Positions 1 through 8,748 of a stretch of DNA of 39,993 nt are shown piece after piece (the first letter of the stretch is position 1; the number at the start of each line of letters is the position of its first letter). The stretch is from contig JAOATE010000057.1 of NCBI GenBank assembly GCA_030158305.1, forward strand, positions 1-39,993. Direction: 5' to 3'. Origin of the DNA: Burkholderiaceae bacterium (lineage in GTDB: Bacteria; Pseudomonadota; Gammaproteobacteria; Burkholderiales; Burkholderiaceae_B). The notes beneath the pieces are model-generated. The model made no database searches. It was given only the letters and a program-made list of their open reading frames with translations, and was not told the origin of the DNA. The position numbers and the translations under genes are program-made.

Positions 1-1002
1 CTGTGACAAGTCATTCAAAACTGTGAAATAAGTTGATTCAGACCCCACACCGGCTGTCATTGAAAAGGCCGTCGAAAACGTTCCTTTGACTGGCTCATCG
101 ACCGAGATATCCAGAGGTCTGTCAAAATTATTCATCACGTGCCCCAGTGTGAATATCGCCTGCTCAGGTGTTTTCGCTTTACGTGCAAAGTTTGAATAAA
201 ACGCGGCCTTAACAAATCGACCAGACGACAACTGGTTTGATGGCAGCCCTCTCAAGGCAATGCCGCCAGATCCTGCCTTTGCCTCAAAACCGTTATAGCT
301 CTGTTTATTTTTATCGACGTTGGTCAAATCAGCATAATCATTTAAGTTTTGCAGATGCCATGGCAGCGGCGGGTCATTTGTCATCACATAGGAAGGGTTA
401 TCGTAAACGTGAATGCCATCATTAAACTCGATCACGATACTTCCACCCTTTTTGTCATACAGCGCAAAATGCAAGGGCGTCACCAGATCACCCATTGACG
501 CGATTTTGGGTAACCACAAATCCACTTCCTTGTTTTTCATCGCTTGTTTGACTTGCTCTACGTCTTGAAAGCTGCCGAGTGCCCATGTTCCAAAATCCAC
601 AACAGACAAAATCTTTTCTGGTGGCGCAGTCGGAGTCGGGCTTGTATTGCCCATGAAAGCATTGGTGGTTAGGGACATGCCCTGATCGTTGACGGCCTCA
701 TGAATTGTTTCTTGCTTTGCATTGGGCGTCATCCCCTTCAGGGTCGCACCAAAAATTGCATATTTTGTATTGAATGTTTTGCCTTGTTTGCCATCCGGTG
801 TGACGGACTCGATTCTGGTGCCAGGCGGGTAATATGAAAGTGCGTCGGGCTGCTGACCGACAAATTCATTGCTGCGGGCCTGGTATACATTTCCATTGGC
901 GTCTCTGATGGCCAATACGGTACAGGCAACACTGTTTCCCACCGAGGAGGCGAGCAGTGCAAGCGATAGTAATGCGCCACTGACTGTTTTCATTTTCATC
1001 AT
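1..1002 (-). CDS. Secreted choloylglycine hydrolase-family (linear amide C-N hydrolase) protein, 3' part outside window
   Basis: The minus frame is open from ATG at 1002 (further in-frame ATGs at 999 and 993) through base 1, giving 334 codons without a stop, so the C-terminus lies beyond the left edge. Residues 1-26 form a signal peptide (MMKMKTVSGALLSLALLASS start) ending SVA, followed by Cys27 and TVLAIRD. A Cys exposed by signal cleavage is the N-terminal nucleophile of the Ntn-hydrolase penicillin V acylase/bile-salt hydrolase family. Family-like blocks follow: NDQGMSLTTNAF, then PLHFALYDKKGGSIVIEFND, then VYDNPSYVMTNDPPLPWHLQNL. The product probably acts in the periplasm on a linear amide such as an N-acyl homoserine lactone, penicillin V or conjugated bile acid. 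The substrate cannot be read from sequence. Family assignment is good; exact start and substrate are uncertain. Confidence 0.85.
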   Translation of the reverse strand, partial: MMKMKTVSGALLSLALLASSVGNSVACTVLAIRDANGNVYQARSNEFVGQQPDALSYYPPGTRIESVTPDGKQGKTFNTKYAIFGATLKGMTPNAKQETIHEAVNDQGMSLTTNAFMGNTSPTPTAPPEKILSVVDFGTWALGSFQDVEQVKQAMKNKEVDLWLPKIASMGDLVTPLHFALYDKKGGSIVIEFNDGIHVYDNPSYVMTNDPPLPWHLQNLNDYADLTNVDKNKQSYNGFEAKAGSGGIALRGLPSNQLSSGRFVKAAFYSNFARKAKTPEQAIFTLGHVMNNFDRPLDISVDEPVKGTFSTAFSMTAGVGSESTYFTVLNDLSQ

Positions 1003-1087
1003 AATTCCAAATATCAGGTGAGTTTTTTGGCAAACACAATCAGATACTATGAAATTATTAAAAATGATCCTTTCAATAACTTTCTTC

Positions 1088-1107
1088 GAACACTCAAAAT
1101 AGTGTTC
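1088..1107. promoter_or_regulatory. Perfect inverted repeat upstream of the amide hydrolase gene
   Basis: Arms GAACACT (1088-1094) and AGTGTTC (1101-1107) flank a 6-nt AT-rich spacer. The repeat lies about 86 bp upstream of the hydrolase start. On the minus strand it is just upstream of TTGAAA (about 1071-1076), a possible -35. There is no T-tract on either side, so an operator is more likely than a terminator. No matching regulator is encoded next to it. The rest of the 1003-1238 gap shows no further gene. Confidence 0.3.
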
Positions 1108-1238
1108 CCTAGCCTATCACTCCACGGTCACCGAATAGTCGAACAGAAGTGAGCCCTGTCAGAGAGTCGCCCGAAGAGGCTCCAAAGTCGATCTAGGCCG
1201 AATAGCTCTACTTCTTAGTCTCTGTAAAAAGAGGAAGA

Positions 1239-2303
1239 TTACCCTTGGGGCTTGCGAATGAGCACAACGACAAGTGTCACCACGGTAATCGGCACAACGA
1301 AGCTCATCATGACCGTGGAAAAAACAGGGATGGCATCGTGCTCTTTAGAAGCCAAAATCAAATAAGTAACATAAGCGACGTAGTAGCCAACAAATATACC
1401 GCCTTCCCAGCGGGCAATTTCTCGACCCGTCATAAAAACAGGGATACAAGCAAAAGACACCGCTAGCATGACCCACAAATCGAAGTTCAGTACGGATGTA
1501 GGAACGATAAGCCCGTCTGGAGCGAAAAGCCCGGTCACGCCAAGACATCCCAGAATGTTGAAGGTATTGCTTCCAACGACATTACCGACAGCAATGTCGC
1601 GTTCTCCCTTTACTGCCGCCATGACTGAAGTCGCGACCTCAGGCATAGACGTCCCCGCTGCAACTATTGTCAGACCGATGACAATATCGCTGACTCCCAT
1701 GAGGCGAGCGAAAGTGACGGCTGAGTCCACAAACCACTCCGAACCTTGTACTAACAAAACAAGGCCTACAAGAATCAAAAGTACTTGGACATAAATAGAT
1801 GTATCCCATTTAGAGGTCTTATTATTTTCTTGTGCATATTCTTCTTTAATTTCACGTGTTTCTTTACGAGATTGAACAATTAAAAAAACAGTGTAGGCAA
1901 CAAGTATTGCCAACAGTAGTAGCGATTCCATGAACGCAATGCGTGCATCTGATGCCAATACGAAAAGTAATAGACACGAACCGATCAGAATAGGAATTTC
2001 TTGGCGAATAATCTGCGAGTGCACAACGAGGGGCGTGATCAGCGCTGATATCCCTAAAATAAAAAGAATATTAAAAATATTACTGCCTACAACATTACCG
2101 ATTGCTATATCAGTAGTACCTGATAGGGCGGCGTTTACAGATACTGCCATTTCTGGCGCACTTGTCCCAAATGCAACAACAGTTAAGCCGACAACAAGCG
2201 GAGACACGCCAAGAGTTGTCGCAAGTCGACTAGCACCTCGGACAAGTAACTCAGCACCGATAACCAGTGCTATGAGTCCAATGAAGAACATCAATACAGT
2301 CAT
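1239..2303 (-). CDS. Calcium/sodium antiporter, CaCA family (YrbG-like)
   Basis: A 354-residue, highly hydrophobic inner-membrane protein with two homologous halves. The first half carries the alpha-repeat GTSAPE (residues 46-51) and GNVVGSN followed by IFNI (69-78). The second half repeats GTSMPE and GNVVGSN followed by TFNI near residues 210-245. These acidic and Asn/Ser residues form the cation-binding site of Ca2+:cation antiporters. A polar linker (SRKETREIKEEYAQENNKTS) lies between the halves. An AAGGA sits about 10 nt before the ATG at 2303. It runs in the same direction as glmS, separated by about 130 bp, so it may have its own promoter. The ion (Ca2+/Na+, or another exchange) is inferred from the family. 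Confidence 0.9.
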   Translation of the reverse strand: MTVLMFFIGLIALVIGAELLVRGASRLATTLGVSPLVVGLTVVAFGTSAPEMAVSVNAALSGTTDIAIGNVVGSNIFNILFILGISALITPLVVHSQIIRQEIPILIGSCLLLFVLASDARIAFMESLLLLAILVAYTVFLIVQSRKETREIKEEYAQENNKTSKWDTSIYVQVLLILVGLVLLVQGSEWFVDSAVTFARLMGVSDIVIGLTIVAAGTSMPEVATSVMAAVKGERDIAVGNVVGSNTFNILGCLGVTGLFAPDGLIVPTSVLNFDLWVMLAVSFACIPVFMTGREIARWEGGIFVGYYVAYVTYLILASKEHDAIPVFSTVMMSFVVPITVVTLVVVLIRKPQG

Positions 2304-2435
2304 GGTAAATGACGTCCTTAATAGATAAGTGGTGGATTCGACTGCTTTAGTAATCAGTTAGATCAACTCAAGTCGCACATGTTTTTTTACCACTTTCAAA
2401 TAAAATATGCCACTGCGAGAGAGGTCCTTTCTCAA

Positions 2436-4268
2436 TCACTCCACCGTCACGCTCTTGGCCAGATTTCGCGGCTTATCTACATCCGTCCCCCGCGCGCAGG
2501 CAGTGTGATACGCCAGCAACTGCAGCGGCACGGTATGCAAAATAGGGGACAACAAACCATAATTTTCAGGCATACGAATGACATGCAAGCCCTCGCTACT
2601 CACGAGCTTAGTACCCGCATCGGCAAACACATACAACTCGCCACCACGCGCCTTCACCTCTTGAATGTTTGACTTGAGCTTTTCTAACAACGCATCATTT
2701 GGTGCAATAGTGACCACTGGCATCTGATCGGTGACAAGCGCCAAAGGTCCATGCTTGAGCTCTCCCGCAGGATAGGCCTCAGCGTGAATGTAGCTAATTT
2801 CTTTCAGCTTAAGCGCGCCTTCGAGCGCGATCGGATAGTGCATCCCACGACCGAGAAACAAAGCATTTTCTTTCGTCGCAAAACGATCGGCCCAGGCCAT
2901 AATTTGTGGCTCGAGTGCGAGCACAGCACCGATCGCCACTGGCAAGTGTCTCAATGCTTTGACGTGCTGGGCCTCTTGCTCTTCAGTGAGTTGGCCATGC
3001 ACTTGCGCAAGCGCCAAGGTCAACATAAACAGTGCAGTAAGCTGCGTGGTAAATGCTTTGGTAGACGCCACACCAATTTCAACACCGGCACGTGTAATGT
3101 AAGCAAGCTTGCACTCACGCACCATCGCACTGGTCGACACGTTACAGATCGTTAAAGTCTGCTCCATTCCTAGACCGCGAGCATGCTTCAAGGCTGCGAG
3201 CGTGTCGGCTGTTTCACCTGACTGCGAAATCGTCACCACCAGTGTCTTTGGATTCGGCACACTATCTCGATAGCGATACTCGCTCGCAATCTCGACAGAG
3301 ACGGGAATTTTTGCAACCGACTCGATCCAATATTTTGCAGTCGAACCCGCGTAGTAGCTCGTGCCACACGCCAAGATCAGTACGCGATCAATCTCTTTAA
3401 ATACTTTGTAGGCTTGATCACCAAACAACTCTGGCGTGATGGACTCTACATCCTCAAGCGTATCCGCGACGGCGCGAGGCTGCTCGAAGATTTCTTTTTG
3501 CATATAGTGACGGTAGGGTCCGAGCTCAGCCGCACCCGTATGCACATGAACGGTGTTGATCTTGCGATCAACAGCCTTTCCGGCCTGATCCATGATCCAG
3601 ACGTTACCCAATTGCAGATCCGCCACATCACCGTCTTCGAGATAAATAATTTGGTCGGTCGTCCCTGCAAGCGCGAGGGCATCGGAGGCTAAAAAGTTTT
3701 CACCTTTGCCGCGCCCGATCACGAGTGGCGAGCCTTGTCGTGCCGCCACGATACGATGGGGCTCATCCCGACAAAACACGGCGATCGCGTAGGCGCCATG
3801 CAAACGACGAACCGTCTGCTGCACTGCCTCTAACAAATCACCTGCGTAAAGGTGACGCACCAGATGCGCGATGACTTCTGTATCTGTCTGGCTTTCAAAG
3901 ACGTAACCCACCGCCTGCAATTCTGCGCGCAATTCTTCGTGATTTTCGATAATGCCATTGTGTACAAGCGCGATGCTGGCTTCTTCTTTGCCCACTGCTG
4001 AAAAGTGCGGGTGTGCATTACGCGTGACTGGCGCGCCATGCGTCGCCCAACGGGTGTGTGCAATTCCAGTAAAACCGGCGATGTGCTGTGTCTTGATGTC
4101 TGTTTCCAACTCAGCCACACGCTCGGTGCTGCGTGCACGGCGCAGTCCACCGTTGTCATATACCGCCACACCACAAGAGTCGTAGCCACGGTATTCGAGA
4201 CGCTTGAGGCCTTCGACCAAAATAGGGGTGATGTCGCGCGAAGCGACGGCGCCAACGATGCCGCACAT
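2436..4268 (-). CDS. glmS: Glutamine--fructose-6-phosphate aminotransferase (isomerizing)
   Basis: GlmS converts fructose-6-phosphate and glutamine to glucosamine-6-phosphate, the first committed step to UDP-GlcNAc. The start is placed at ATG 4268, so the mature protein begins CGIVGAV with the catalytic Cys1. An upstream in-frame start at 4289 would bury that Cys behind seven residues. AGGAGAAA lies 5 nt before the chosen ATG. The 610-residue product has an N-terminal type II glutamine amidotransferase domain ([21 protein letters not shown]) and two SIS isomerase domains ([50 protein letters not shown]). It ends in the canonical KSVTVE. Its upstream region is shared with a divergent Lrp-type regulator. 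No glmS ribozyme is visible, as expected for this lineage. Confidence 0.97.
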   Translation of the reverse strand: MCGIVGAVASRDITPILVEGLKRLEYRGYDSCGVAVYDNGGLRRARSTERVAELETDIKTQHIAGFTGIAHTRWATHGAPVTRNAHPHFSAVGKEEASIALVHNGIIENHEELRAELQAVGYVFESQTDTEVIAHLVRHLYAGDLLEAVQQTVRRLHGAYAIAVFCRDEPHRIVAARQGSPLVIGRGKGENFLASDALALAGTTDQIIYLEDGDVADLQLGNVWIMDQAGKAVDRKINTVHVHTGAAELGPYRHYMQKEIFEQPRAVADTLEDVESITPELFGDQAYKVFKEIDRVLILACGTSYYAGSTAKYWIESVAKIPVSVEIASEYRYRDSVPNPKTLVVTISQSGETADTLAALKHARGLGMEQTLTICNVSTSAMVRECKLAYITRAGVEIGVASTKAFTTQLTALFMLTLALAQVHGQLTEEQEAQHVKALRHLPVAIGAVLALEPQIMAWADRFATKENALFLGRGMHYPIALEGALKLKEISYIHAEAYPAGELKHGPLALVTDQMPVVTIAPNDALLEKLKSNIQEVKARGGELYVFADAGTKLVSSEGLHVIRMPENYGLLSPILHTVPLQLLAYHTACARGTDVDKPRNLAKSVTVE

Positions 4269-4304
4269 AGACTTTCTCCTGAGAATCACCTATTGTGCCC
4301 AATT

Positions 4305-4388
4305 TGGCTAGAAATATTATTTCACTTATCTATAATTAATGAAATAAATATACCACTAGCATTATTAATGAAATATAATTTCATTAAT
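4305..4388. promoter_or_regulatory. Phased Lrp/AsnC-type palindromes in the glmS-lrp intergenic region
   Basis: Site 3 (4364-4388) is a perfect 11-bp inverted repeat: ATTAATGAAAT, spacer ATA, ATTTCATTAAT. Site 2 has an exact left arm ATTAATGAAAT (4335-4345) and a poor right arm. Site 1 has GAAAT-ATT-ATTTC (4311-4323) with a right arm matching 9 of 11. The dyad centres fall near 4317, 4347 and 4376, i.e. 29-30 bp apart, about three helical turns. TATAAT hexamers reading toward the regulator occur at 4331-4336 and 4374-4379, the latter inside site 3. This arrangement fits autoregulation by the adjacent Lrp-family protein; that link is inference. Confidence 0.6.
4322..4384 (-). CDS. Possible 20-codon leader ORF upstream of glmS
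   Basis: On the minus strand an 8-nt perfect Shine-Dalgarno, AGGAGGTG (4389-4396), is followed after 7 nt (counted from AGGAGG) by ATG at 4384. The reading frame encodes MKLYFINNAS GIFISLIIDK and stops at 4322-4324. That is 54 bp before the glmS start. The peptide is hydrophobic, with five Ile. Its first codons lie in the perfect palindrome at 4364-4388. No clear minus-strand promoter is seen upstream, so it may not be transcribed with glmS. A perfect anti-SD complement at optimal spacing would be uncommon by chance. Hypothetical; function unknown. Confidence 0.35.
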   Translation of the reverse strand: MKLYFINNASGIFISLIIDK

Positions 4389-4420
4389 TCACCTCCTACT
4401 TGTGACTAATCTACCAAATC

Positions 4421-4891
4421 ATGACGCTCGACGCCTTGGACGACCTTGATCGACGCATCCTCAATCAATTGCAACACGACGCTAACCTGACCAATCAAGC
4501 ATTGGCAGAGAGGGTCCATGCGTCCCCTCCTACGTGTTTGCGACGTGTCCGTCGACTCACAGAGCTGGGGATTATTACCAAGCAAGTCGCGATCCTCGAT
4601 CCCTCCAAGCTCGGCAGCACACTGACTGCAATCATCGAAGTCACACTCGATCATCAATCGGCTGAAAATCTACAAGCATTCGAGGAAATTGTGTTGCACG
4701 AAGTGGCGATCCTGCAGTGCTATCGCGTATCAACCGGTCCGGACTTTGTTTTAATCGCCCAAGTGGTCGATATGCCGGCCTATCATGCACTGGTGCATCG
4801 CGCGCTAACTGCCGCGGCAAACGTGCGAAATGTACGCACGTTCTTTTCAGTACACCGCAGCAAGTTCGATACCCGACTCGCGCTTAATTAA
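4421..4891 (+). CDS. Lrp/AsnC family transcriptional regulator
   Basis: A 156-residue protein with the Lrp architecture. The N-terminal winged helix-turn-helix covers about residues 8-60 (LDDLDRRILNQLQHDANLTNQALAERV, then SPPTCLRRVRRLTELGII). The C-terminal RAM/ligand-binding domain follows (YRVSTGPDFVLIAQVVDMPAYHALV). Such proteins form octamers that sense amino acids and wrap DNA. There is no strong ribosome-binding site before ATG 4421. The upstream palindromes spaced by three helical turns are likely its own sites, placed so they could also affect glmS. Its stop overlaps the stop of the convergent MFS gene by 4 bp. The effector and regulon are not identifiable. Confidence 0.92.
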   Translation: MTLDALDDLDRRILNQLQHDANLTNQALAERVHASPPTCLRRVRRLTELGIITKQVAILDPSKLGSTLTAIIEVTLDHQSAENLQAFEEIVLHEVAILQCYRVSTGPDFVLIAQVVDMPAYHALVHRALTAAANVRNVRTFFSVHRSKFDTRLALN

Positions 4892-6273
4892 CCCAGCTTA
4901 CTGTTGGGCACCGAGTAATGACGAACGATATTCACTGTCACAGCGATCAGCGAAAAGAAAATTGCGACCAAGAGCCCAAGCATCGGTCCCCAGAGCAATC
5001 CCAAGCTAAAGACTAACGACACCACCGCCGCACCAAAGCTCTGACTAAAGACCCTTGTTGTCGCTTGCAAACCGCCAAGTGCGCCCGCTCTGTGCCGAGG
5101 TGCCGCACCAATCAGCACACGATTATTGGGTGTCTGAAAAAAACCAAATCCCACGCCTGAAACTAACATCGCCGCAAACAACCATCCATCGGCAATCGAG
5201 GCTGGCATCAGCACCACACAGAGCAAACCAAAGGCCATCGTTCCGGCACCCAAACCACTGAGCAAGGCGACCGAATAACGATCGGACAAACGTCCTGCAA
5301 TCAAGGCGATCACTCCCGCGCCTGCAGGCCAACCTGCCATTAAAAAGCCTACGGATAGCTGTGATCGTTCGAGCGTGATTTGCAAATAAAAGGGGAGCGA
5401 TACCAAGGTCGCCATTTGACCCGCAAAGGTACTTGCTGATGCTGCGAGCGCATAGCGCATCGCGGGTATCCGAAAAAGATCGACCGGCACCAACGGCGCA
5501 GCTTGCTTACTCGAGCGACGGACCAGCGCCGATCCAATCAAAATAGCAATCGCAATGAGGGCAATGCCGTGCCAAGTCGCACCAATCAAATAATCGATCC
5601 CAAGAATAAACAAACCGATCGTGGTCATGCTCAGCATGGCTGCCTGCCAATCAAAGCGCGACTTTAGAGGGGCGACATCGGGTAAATAGCGTACGCCCAA
5701 TAATGTCAACAGCCCCATCGGCACGCTAAAGAAAAAGATCCAGTGCCACGTGGCTAATGACAAAATAAATGAACCGATGGTCGGTCCCAGCACGGAAGAC
5801 ACCGCAACAGTCAAGGCGTTGAGTCCAATTCCGCGACCAATTAAATGAGGTGGATAAATATGACGCACTAGCGCGCCAAATAAACACATGATCGCGGAGC
5901 CACCGAGTCCTTGAAAAATTCGGCTAATGAGCAAGGCAGGCAAATTCGGGGCCAGCGCACTCGCAAGCGCCGCCAAAATAAAAGTCAGCAGCCCGTAGTA
6001 AAACAAACGTTTAAAACCGATCCGCTCACCAATCGCCGCCATTGGCAACAAGGTCATCGCAACAGTCAGGCTATAAGCGTTGACCACCCACACGACGCTC
6101 GAGGCCGACTCATTGAGACTCTCAGCGATCGAGGGCAAACCTACGTTAATCATGGTCGCATCTAGTACGGCCAGCATTAACCCAAGCGCAAGCGCAAGCG
6201 CCGCCATGCCTCGTCGTCCAGGCGGCAATCCTTCAATTGCTTCGGCGGACTTCTCTACTTTTGCCTCACTCAT
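4888..6273 (-). CDS. MFS transporter, DHA2-like drug/proton antiporter family
   Basis: A 461-residue polytopic protein if started at ATG 6273. That start overlaps the glmU stop as ATGA and implies translational coupling. A start at 6303 would add ten residues inside glmU. TM1 contains [11 protein letters not shown], the DHA2-type motif (LDxTxVNVALP). The loop motif [13 protein letters not shown] and the TM5 motif LGPTIGSFI are major-facilitator signatures. The short N-terminal tail is polar. The likely role is export of a drug or metabolite at the inner membrane. It lies directly after glmU and converges with the Lrp-type regulator; a functional link to either is unproven. Confidence 0.88.
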   Translation of the reverse strand: MSEAKVEKSAEAIEGLPPGRRGMAALALALGLMLAVLDATMINVGLPSIAESLNESASSVVWVVNAYSLTVAMTLLPMAAIGERIGFKRLFYYGLLTFILAALASALAPNLPALLISRIFQGLGGSAIMCLFGALVRHIYPPHLIGRGIGLNALTVAVSSVLGPTIGSFILSLATWHWIFFFSVPMGLLTLLGVRYLPDVAPLKSRFDWQAAMLSMTTIGLFILGIDYLIGATWHGIALIAIAILIGSALVRRSSKQAAPLVPVDLFRIPAMRYALAASASTFAGQMATLVSLPFYLQITLERSQLSVGFLMAGWPAGAGVIALIAGRLSDRYSVALLSGLGAGTMAFGLLCVVLMPASIADGWLFAAMLVSGVGFGFFQTPNNRVLIGAAPRHRAGALGGLQATTRVFSQSFGAAVVSLVFSLGLLWGPMLGLLVAIFFSLIAVTVNIVRHYSVPNSKLG

Positions 6274-7646
6274 ACTTTTGCTTTTTTGACGGGGCGCTTC
6301 CAACCATCGATCGATGTCTGCTTAGTGCGTGTCACCGTCAACTGATGTGCGGGTGCATCGCGTGTGAGCGTCGTGCCCGCCCCTAAGGTCGCACCACGCC
6401 CCACTCGAACGGGCGCCACCAGTTGCGTGTCCGAACCAATAAAAGCATCATCTTCGATAATGGTGCGATGCTTGTTGGCTCCATCGTAATTGCATGTAAT
6501 AGTCCCCGCACCAATATTGACGCGCTCGCCCACATCCGCATCGCCGACATACGCGAGATGATTCGCTTTGCTTGCTTTGCCGATCACGGAATTTTTAATT
6601 TCTACGAAATTACCGACGTGCGTTTGGTCTGACAAAACCGCGCCTGGACGCAGACGTGCGTAAGGACCAATTTGTGCATCGGCACCTACCTGCGTCTGAT
6701 CCAAATGGCTAAACGCCTCAATGCGCGTACGTGCACCAAGTGTCACATTTTTAAGAACGCAATGCGGGCCAATCTGAACGCCATCTCCCAGCGTGACGGT
6801 ACCTTCAAATACACAACCTACATCGATGAACACATCTTGGCCACACTTCAAGGTGCCACGCACATCAAAGCGTGCGGGATCTGCAAGTGTCACACCCGCC
6901 TCAAGCTGACGCCTAGCCAGCTCTGTTTGCCAGAGTCGCTCAAGCTGCGCTTGCTGGGCACGACTATTCACACCCAAGGTTTCAAATGCAGCCGCAGGGT
7001 GCGCGACGCTGACAGGCAAGCCATCTGCAACCGCCATGCCAATAATATCGGTCAGGTAGTACTCGCCTTGCGCATTGTTATTCGTCAAACGTGAAAGCCA
7101 TTCTTTCAATAAACGTGTAGGTGCCGCAACGATTCCCGTATTGACCTCTGTGATTGCTCTCTGTTCCGCACTCGCATCTTTGTGCTCAACAATGGCACAA
7201 ACTTGCCCCTGCGCATCACGCACGATACGCCCATAGCCTGTGGGATCCGTGAGGATTTCCGTCAAAACAGCCAAGCCTTCACCGCGAGCCGCTAGTAGTG
7301 CACGCAAGGTTTCAGGCTGAACCAGTGGGACATCACCATAAAGAACAATGGTCACATCGTGATTACCATCTTCTTTCAGCAAAGGAGCCGCTTGCAACAC
7401 CGCGTGTCCTGTCCCAAGCTGTGGCTGCTGCAAGGCAAACTGCAAACCAGCATGCTCTGCGTATGCTTTTTGCACTTGCTCTGCGCCATGCCCGACAACA
7501 ACAGCGATACCTTGGGCGCCAAGCGACTCGGCCGCATCCAGCACGTGCGACAACATCGCACGACCAGCAATCGGGTGAAGCACTTTAGGAAGGTTGGACT
7601 GCATGCGCTTGCCTTGACCGGCCGCGAGAATCACGATGTTGAGCAT
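6270..7646 (-). CDS. glmU: Bifunctional UDP-N-acetylglucosamine pyrophosphorylase / glucosamine-1-phosphate N-acetyltransferase
   Basis: GlmU acetylates glucosamine-1-phosphate and uridylates the product to UDP-GlcNAc. The 458-residue length is normal. The N-terminal nucleotidyltransferase begins [22 protein letters not shown], with the [11 protein letters not shown] and LYGDVPL motifs. The C-terminal left-handed beta-helix has hexapeptide repeats, and [31 protein letters not shown] and [14 protein letters not shown], the last group binding sugar phosphate and acetyl-CoA. The start at 7646 lacks a strong Shine-Dalgarno. It forms an operon with the following MFS gene by an ATGA overlap. With glmS in the same window, two of the pathway's genes are close together. 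Confidence 0.97.
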   Translation of the reverse strand: MLNIVILAAGQGKRMQSNLPKVLHPIAGRAMLSHVLDAAESLGAQGIAVVVGHGAEQVQKAYAEHAGLQFALQQPQLGTGHAVLQAAPLLKEDGNHDVTIVLYGDVPLVQPETLRALLAARGEGLAVLTEILTDPTGYGRIVRDAQGQVCAIVEHKDASAEQRAITEVNTGIVAAPTRLLKEWLSRLTNNNAQGEYYLTDIIGMAVADGLPVSVAHPAAAFETLGVNSRAQQAQLERLWQTELARRQLEAGVTLADPARFDVRGTLKCGQDVFIDVGCVFEGTVTLGDGVQIGPHCVLKNVTLGARTRIEAFSHLDQTQVGADAQIGPYARLRPGAVLSDQTHVGNFVEIKNSVIGKASKANHLAYVGDADVGERVNIGAGTITCNYDGANKHRTIIEDDAFIGSDTQLVAPVRVGRGATLGAGTTLTRDAPAHQLTVTRTKQTSIDGWKRPVKKAKV

Positions 7647-7703
7647 ATTTTTATATTTGGTGCGAAAACGGTATCAATGAATCGAAATAGTAAAACGAGT
7701 TCT

Positions 7704-8384
7704 TTATTTCTTGGGAGTAGAACGAGTGACGGTTTTTTTTGTATTGCTGCGTGAGCGGGCTGTCGTTTTCGCGCCTACTGACTTTTCCTTTTTGACAGCA
7801 TGTGCGGCTTTTGCCACCTCTGATGTTTTCCCTCCAGGCGCTGCAGCCATACTTGCTGTCGTGGCCGCCGCCAGCTGACCAAACTGTTGCGTCAGCATAT
7901 TCCACCAGGCCTGCGCGGCATCGGTATTTGGCGCATCAGGACTCGGCACTTTTGCGATAGGTGGAACCAGAGTCTCCGATACCGGAGCCTGCGCAGGCGT
8001 TGAAGGCGCAGAGGGCACTGAAGACGCAGAAGGAGAATGTGGCCAGCTCTGCGTAGCGTTGTCGCGATTGGCAGACATAAACTGTTGCAAGGTTGTGATG
8101 GTGGCTAGCTGCACTTCCATCCCCTGAATCGTGCTGCTCAACATGGACAGATTGAGCTTTAACCAACTTTCTACTGACTTAAGCTCATGAATTTTCTTTT
8201 CGAGCTCAGCAGGATCGAGAGTCGGCTGCATCGCAAACCCCTTGGCCAAACCATTTGCACCCGACAACGTGCTAAACGTCTGGCGCATCATTTCTAAGCT
8301 GGCGAATAACGGATTAGACGCCATTTCGCCCGTCTGACCGAGACCTGGCAAGATAAATGGATTGTTTGCATTCGCAGTCATCAC
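7704..8384 (-). CDS. phaM: PhaM-family polyhydroxyalkanoate granule regulatory protein
   Basis: A 226-residue protein. The N-terminal region (NPFILPGLGQTGEMASNPLFASLEMMRQTF) and the block DPAELEKKIHELKSVESWLKLNLSML are typical of PhaM. PhaM activates PHA synthase and attaches PHB granules to the nucleoid in Ralstonia-type bacteria. The middle (about 115-165) is Pro/Ala/Ser-rich and low-complexity. The C-terminal 30 residues are Lys/Arg/Thr-rich and histone H1-like, as expected for a DNA-binding tail. AAGGG lies about 7 nt upstream of the start; a second Met follows immediately. Granule attachment is inferred from the family; no PHA synthase gene lies in this window. Confidence 0.85.
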   Translation of the reverse strand: MMTANANNPFILPGLGQTGEMASNPLFASLEMMRQTFSTLSGANGLAKGFAMQPTLDPAELEKKIHELKSVESWLKLNLSMLSSTIQGMEVQLATITTLQQFMSANRDNATQSWPHSPSASSVPSAPSTPAQAPVSETLVPPIAKVPSPDAPNTDAAQAWWNMLTQQFGQLAAATTASMAAAPGGKTSEVAKAAHAVKKEKSVGAKTTARSRSNTKKTVTRSTPKK

Positions 8385-8511
8385 AAGCCCTTGATGGGGG
8401 AGAACCCTTACATATTACTCGCATCCTGATTCCTCGGTCGAGGCGGGCGAATACCGAATAAAAATCGGGCTTTTACAGGATGTCCAACCGATATTCTGGG
8501 ACAATAGACAG

Positions 8512-8745
8512 ATGCAAAGCTTTATTACTCTCCCTGAAATTGAATCCGCCATCAACTTTTGGCGTCAGCGCAGTCCTTCCGTTGGGGAGGAGTTACGCTT
8601 GTGCCAAGAAGCTTCTAGCCTTGCGACCCCTTATGCGCTCATGATTATTGAAAGAAAATCTCAACTTGAGATTTCTTTGATGTCCGAAAAAGCGCAGATT
8701 GCACTGCAGACTTGGCGAGATGCAGCTGCCACGCAGCAAAAATAG
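8512..8745 (+). CDS. DUF3717 domain protein
   Basis: A 77-residue soluble protein beginning MQSFITLPEIESAINFWR, with a central block EELRLCQEASSLATPYALMII. This pattern (a helical LPEIExAINxWR start followed by a Cys-containing helix) is the DUF3717 family, small proteins found mostly in Burkholderiales. Function is unknown. It is divergent from phaM, with a 127-bp spacer (8385-8511) that must contain both promoters. It converges on the sco gene with only 3 bp between stops. No signal peptide or membrane segment is visible. Confidence 0.8.
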   Translation: MQSFITLPEIESAINFWRQRSPSVGEELRLCQEASSLATPYALMIIERKSQLEISLMSEKAQIALQTWRDAAATQQK

Positions 8746-8748
8746 CGC

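Noticed and set aside
738-980. An 80-codon minus-strand open frame near the left edge
   Set aside because: It is an out-of-frame shadow of the amide hydrolase gene, whose own frame is open from 1002 to base 1 and carries the family motifs.
1117-1140. Minus-strand text reading FDYSVTVE then stop, resembling the KSVTVE end of GlmS at 2436
   Set aside because: The DNA match is about 14 of 16 bases and does not extend upstream into glmS-like sequence. A stop lies a dozen codons before it. A duplicated glmS remnant is not supported.
4269-4420. glmS ribozyme/riboswitch upstream of glmS
   Set aside because: The region is AT-rich with protein-binding-type palindromes. The conserved glmS ribozyme core and pseudoknots are not visible, and that ribozyme is essentially found in Gram-positive groups.
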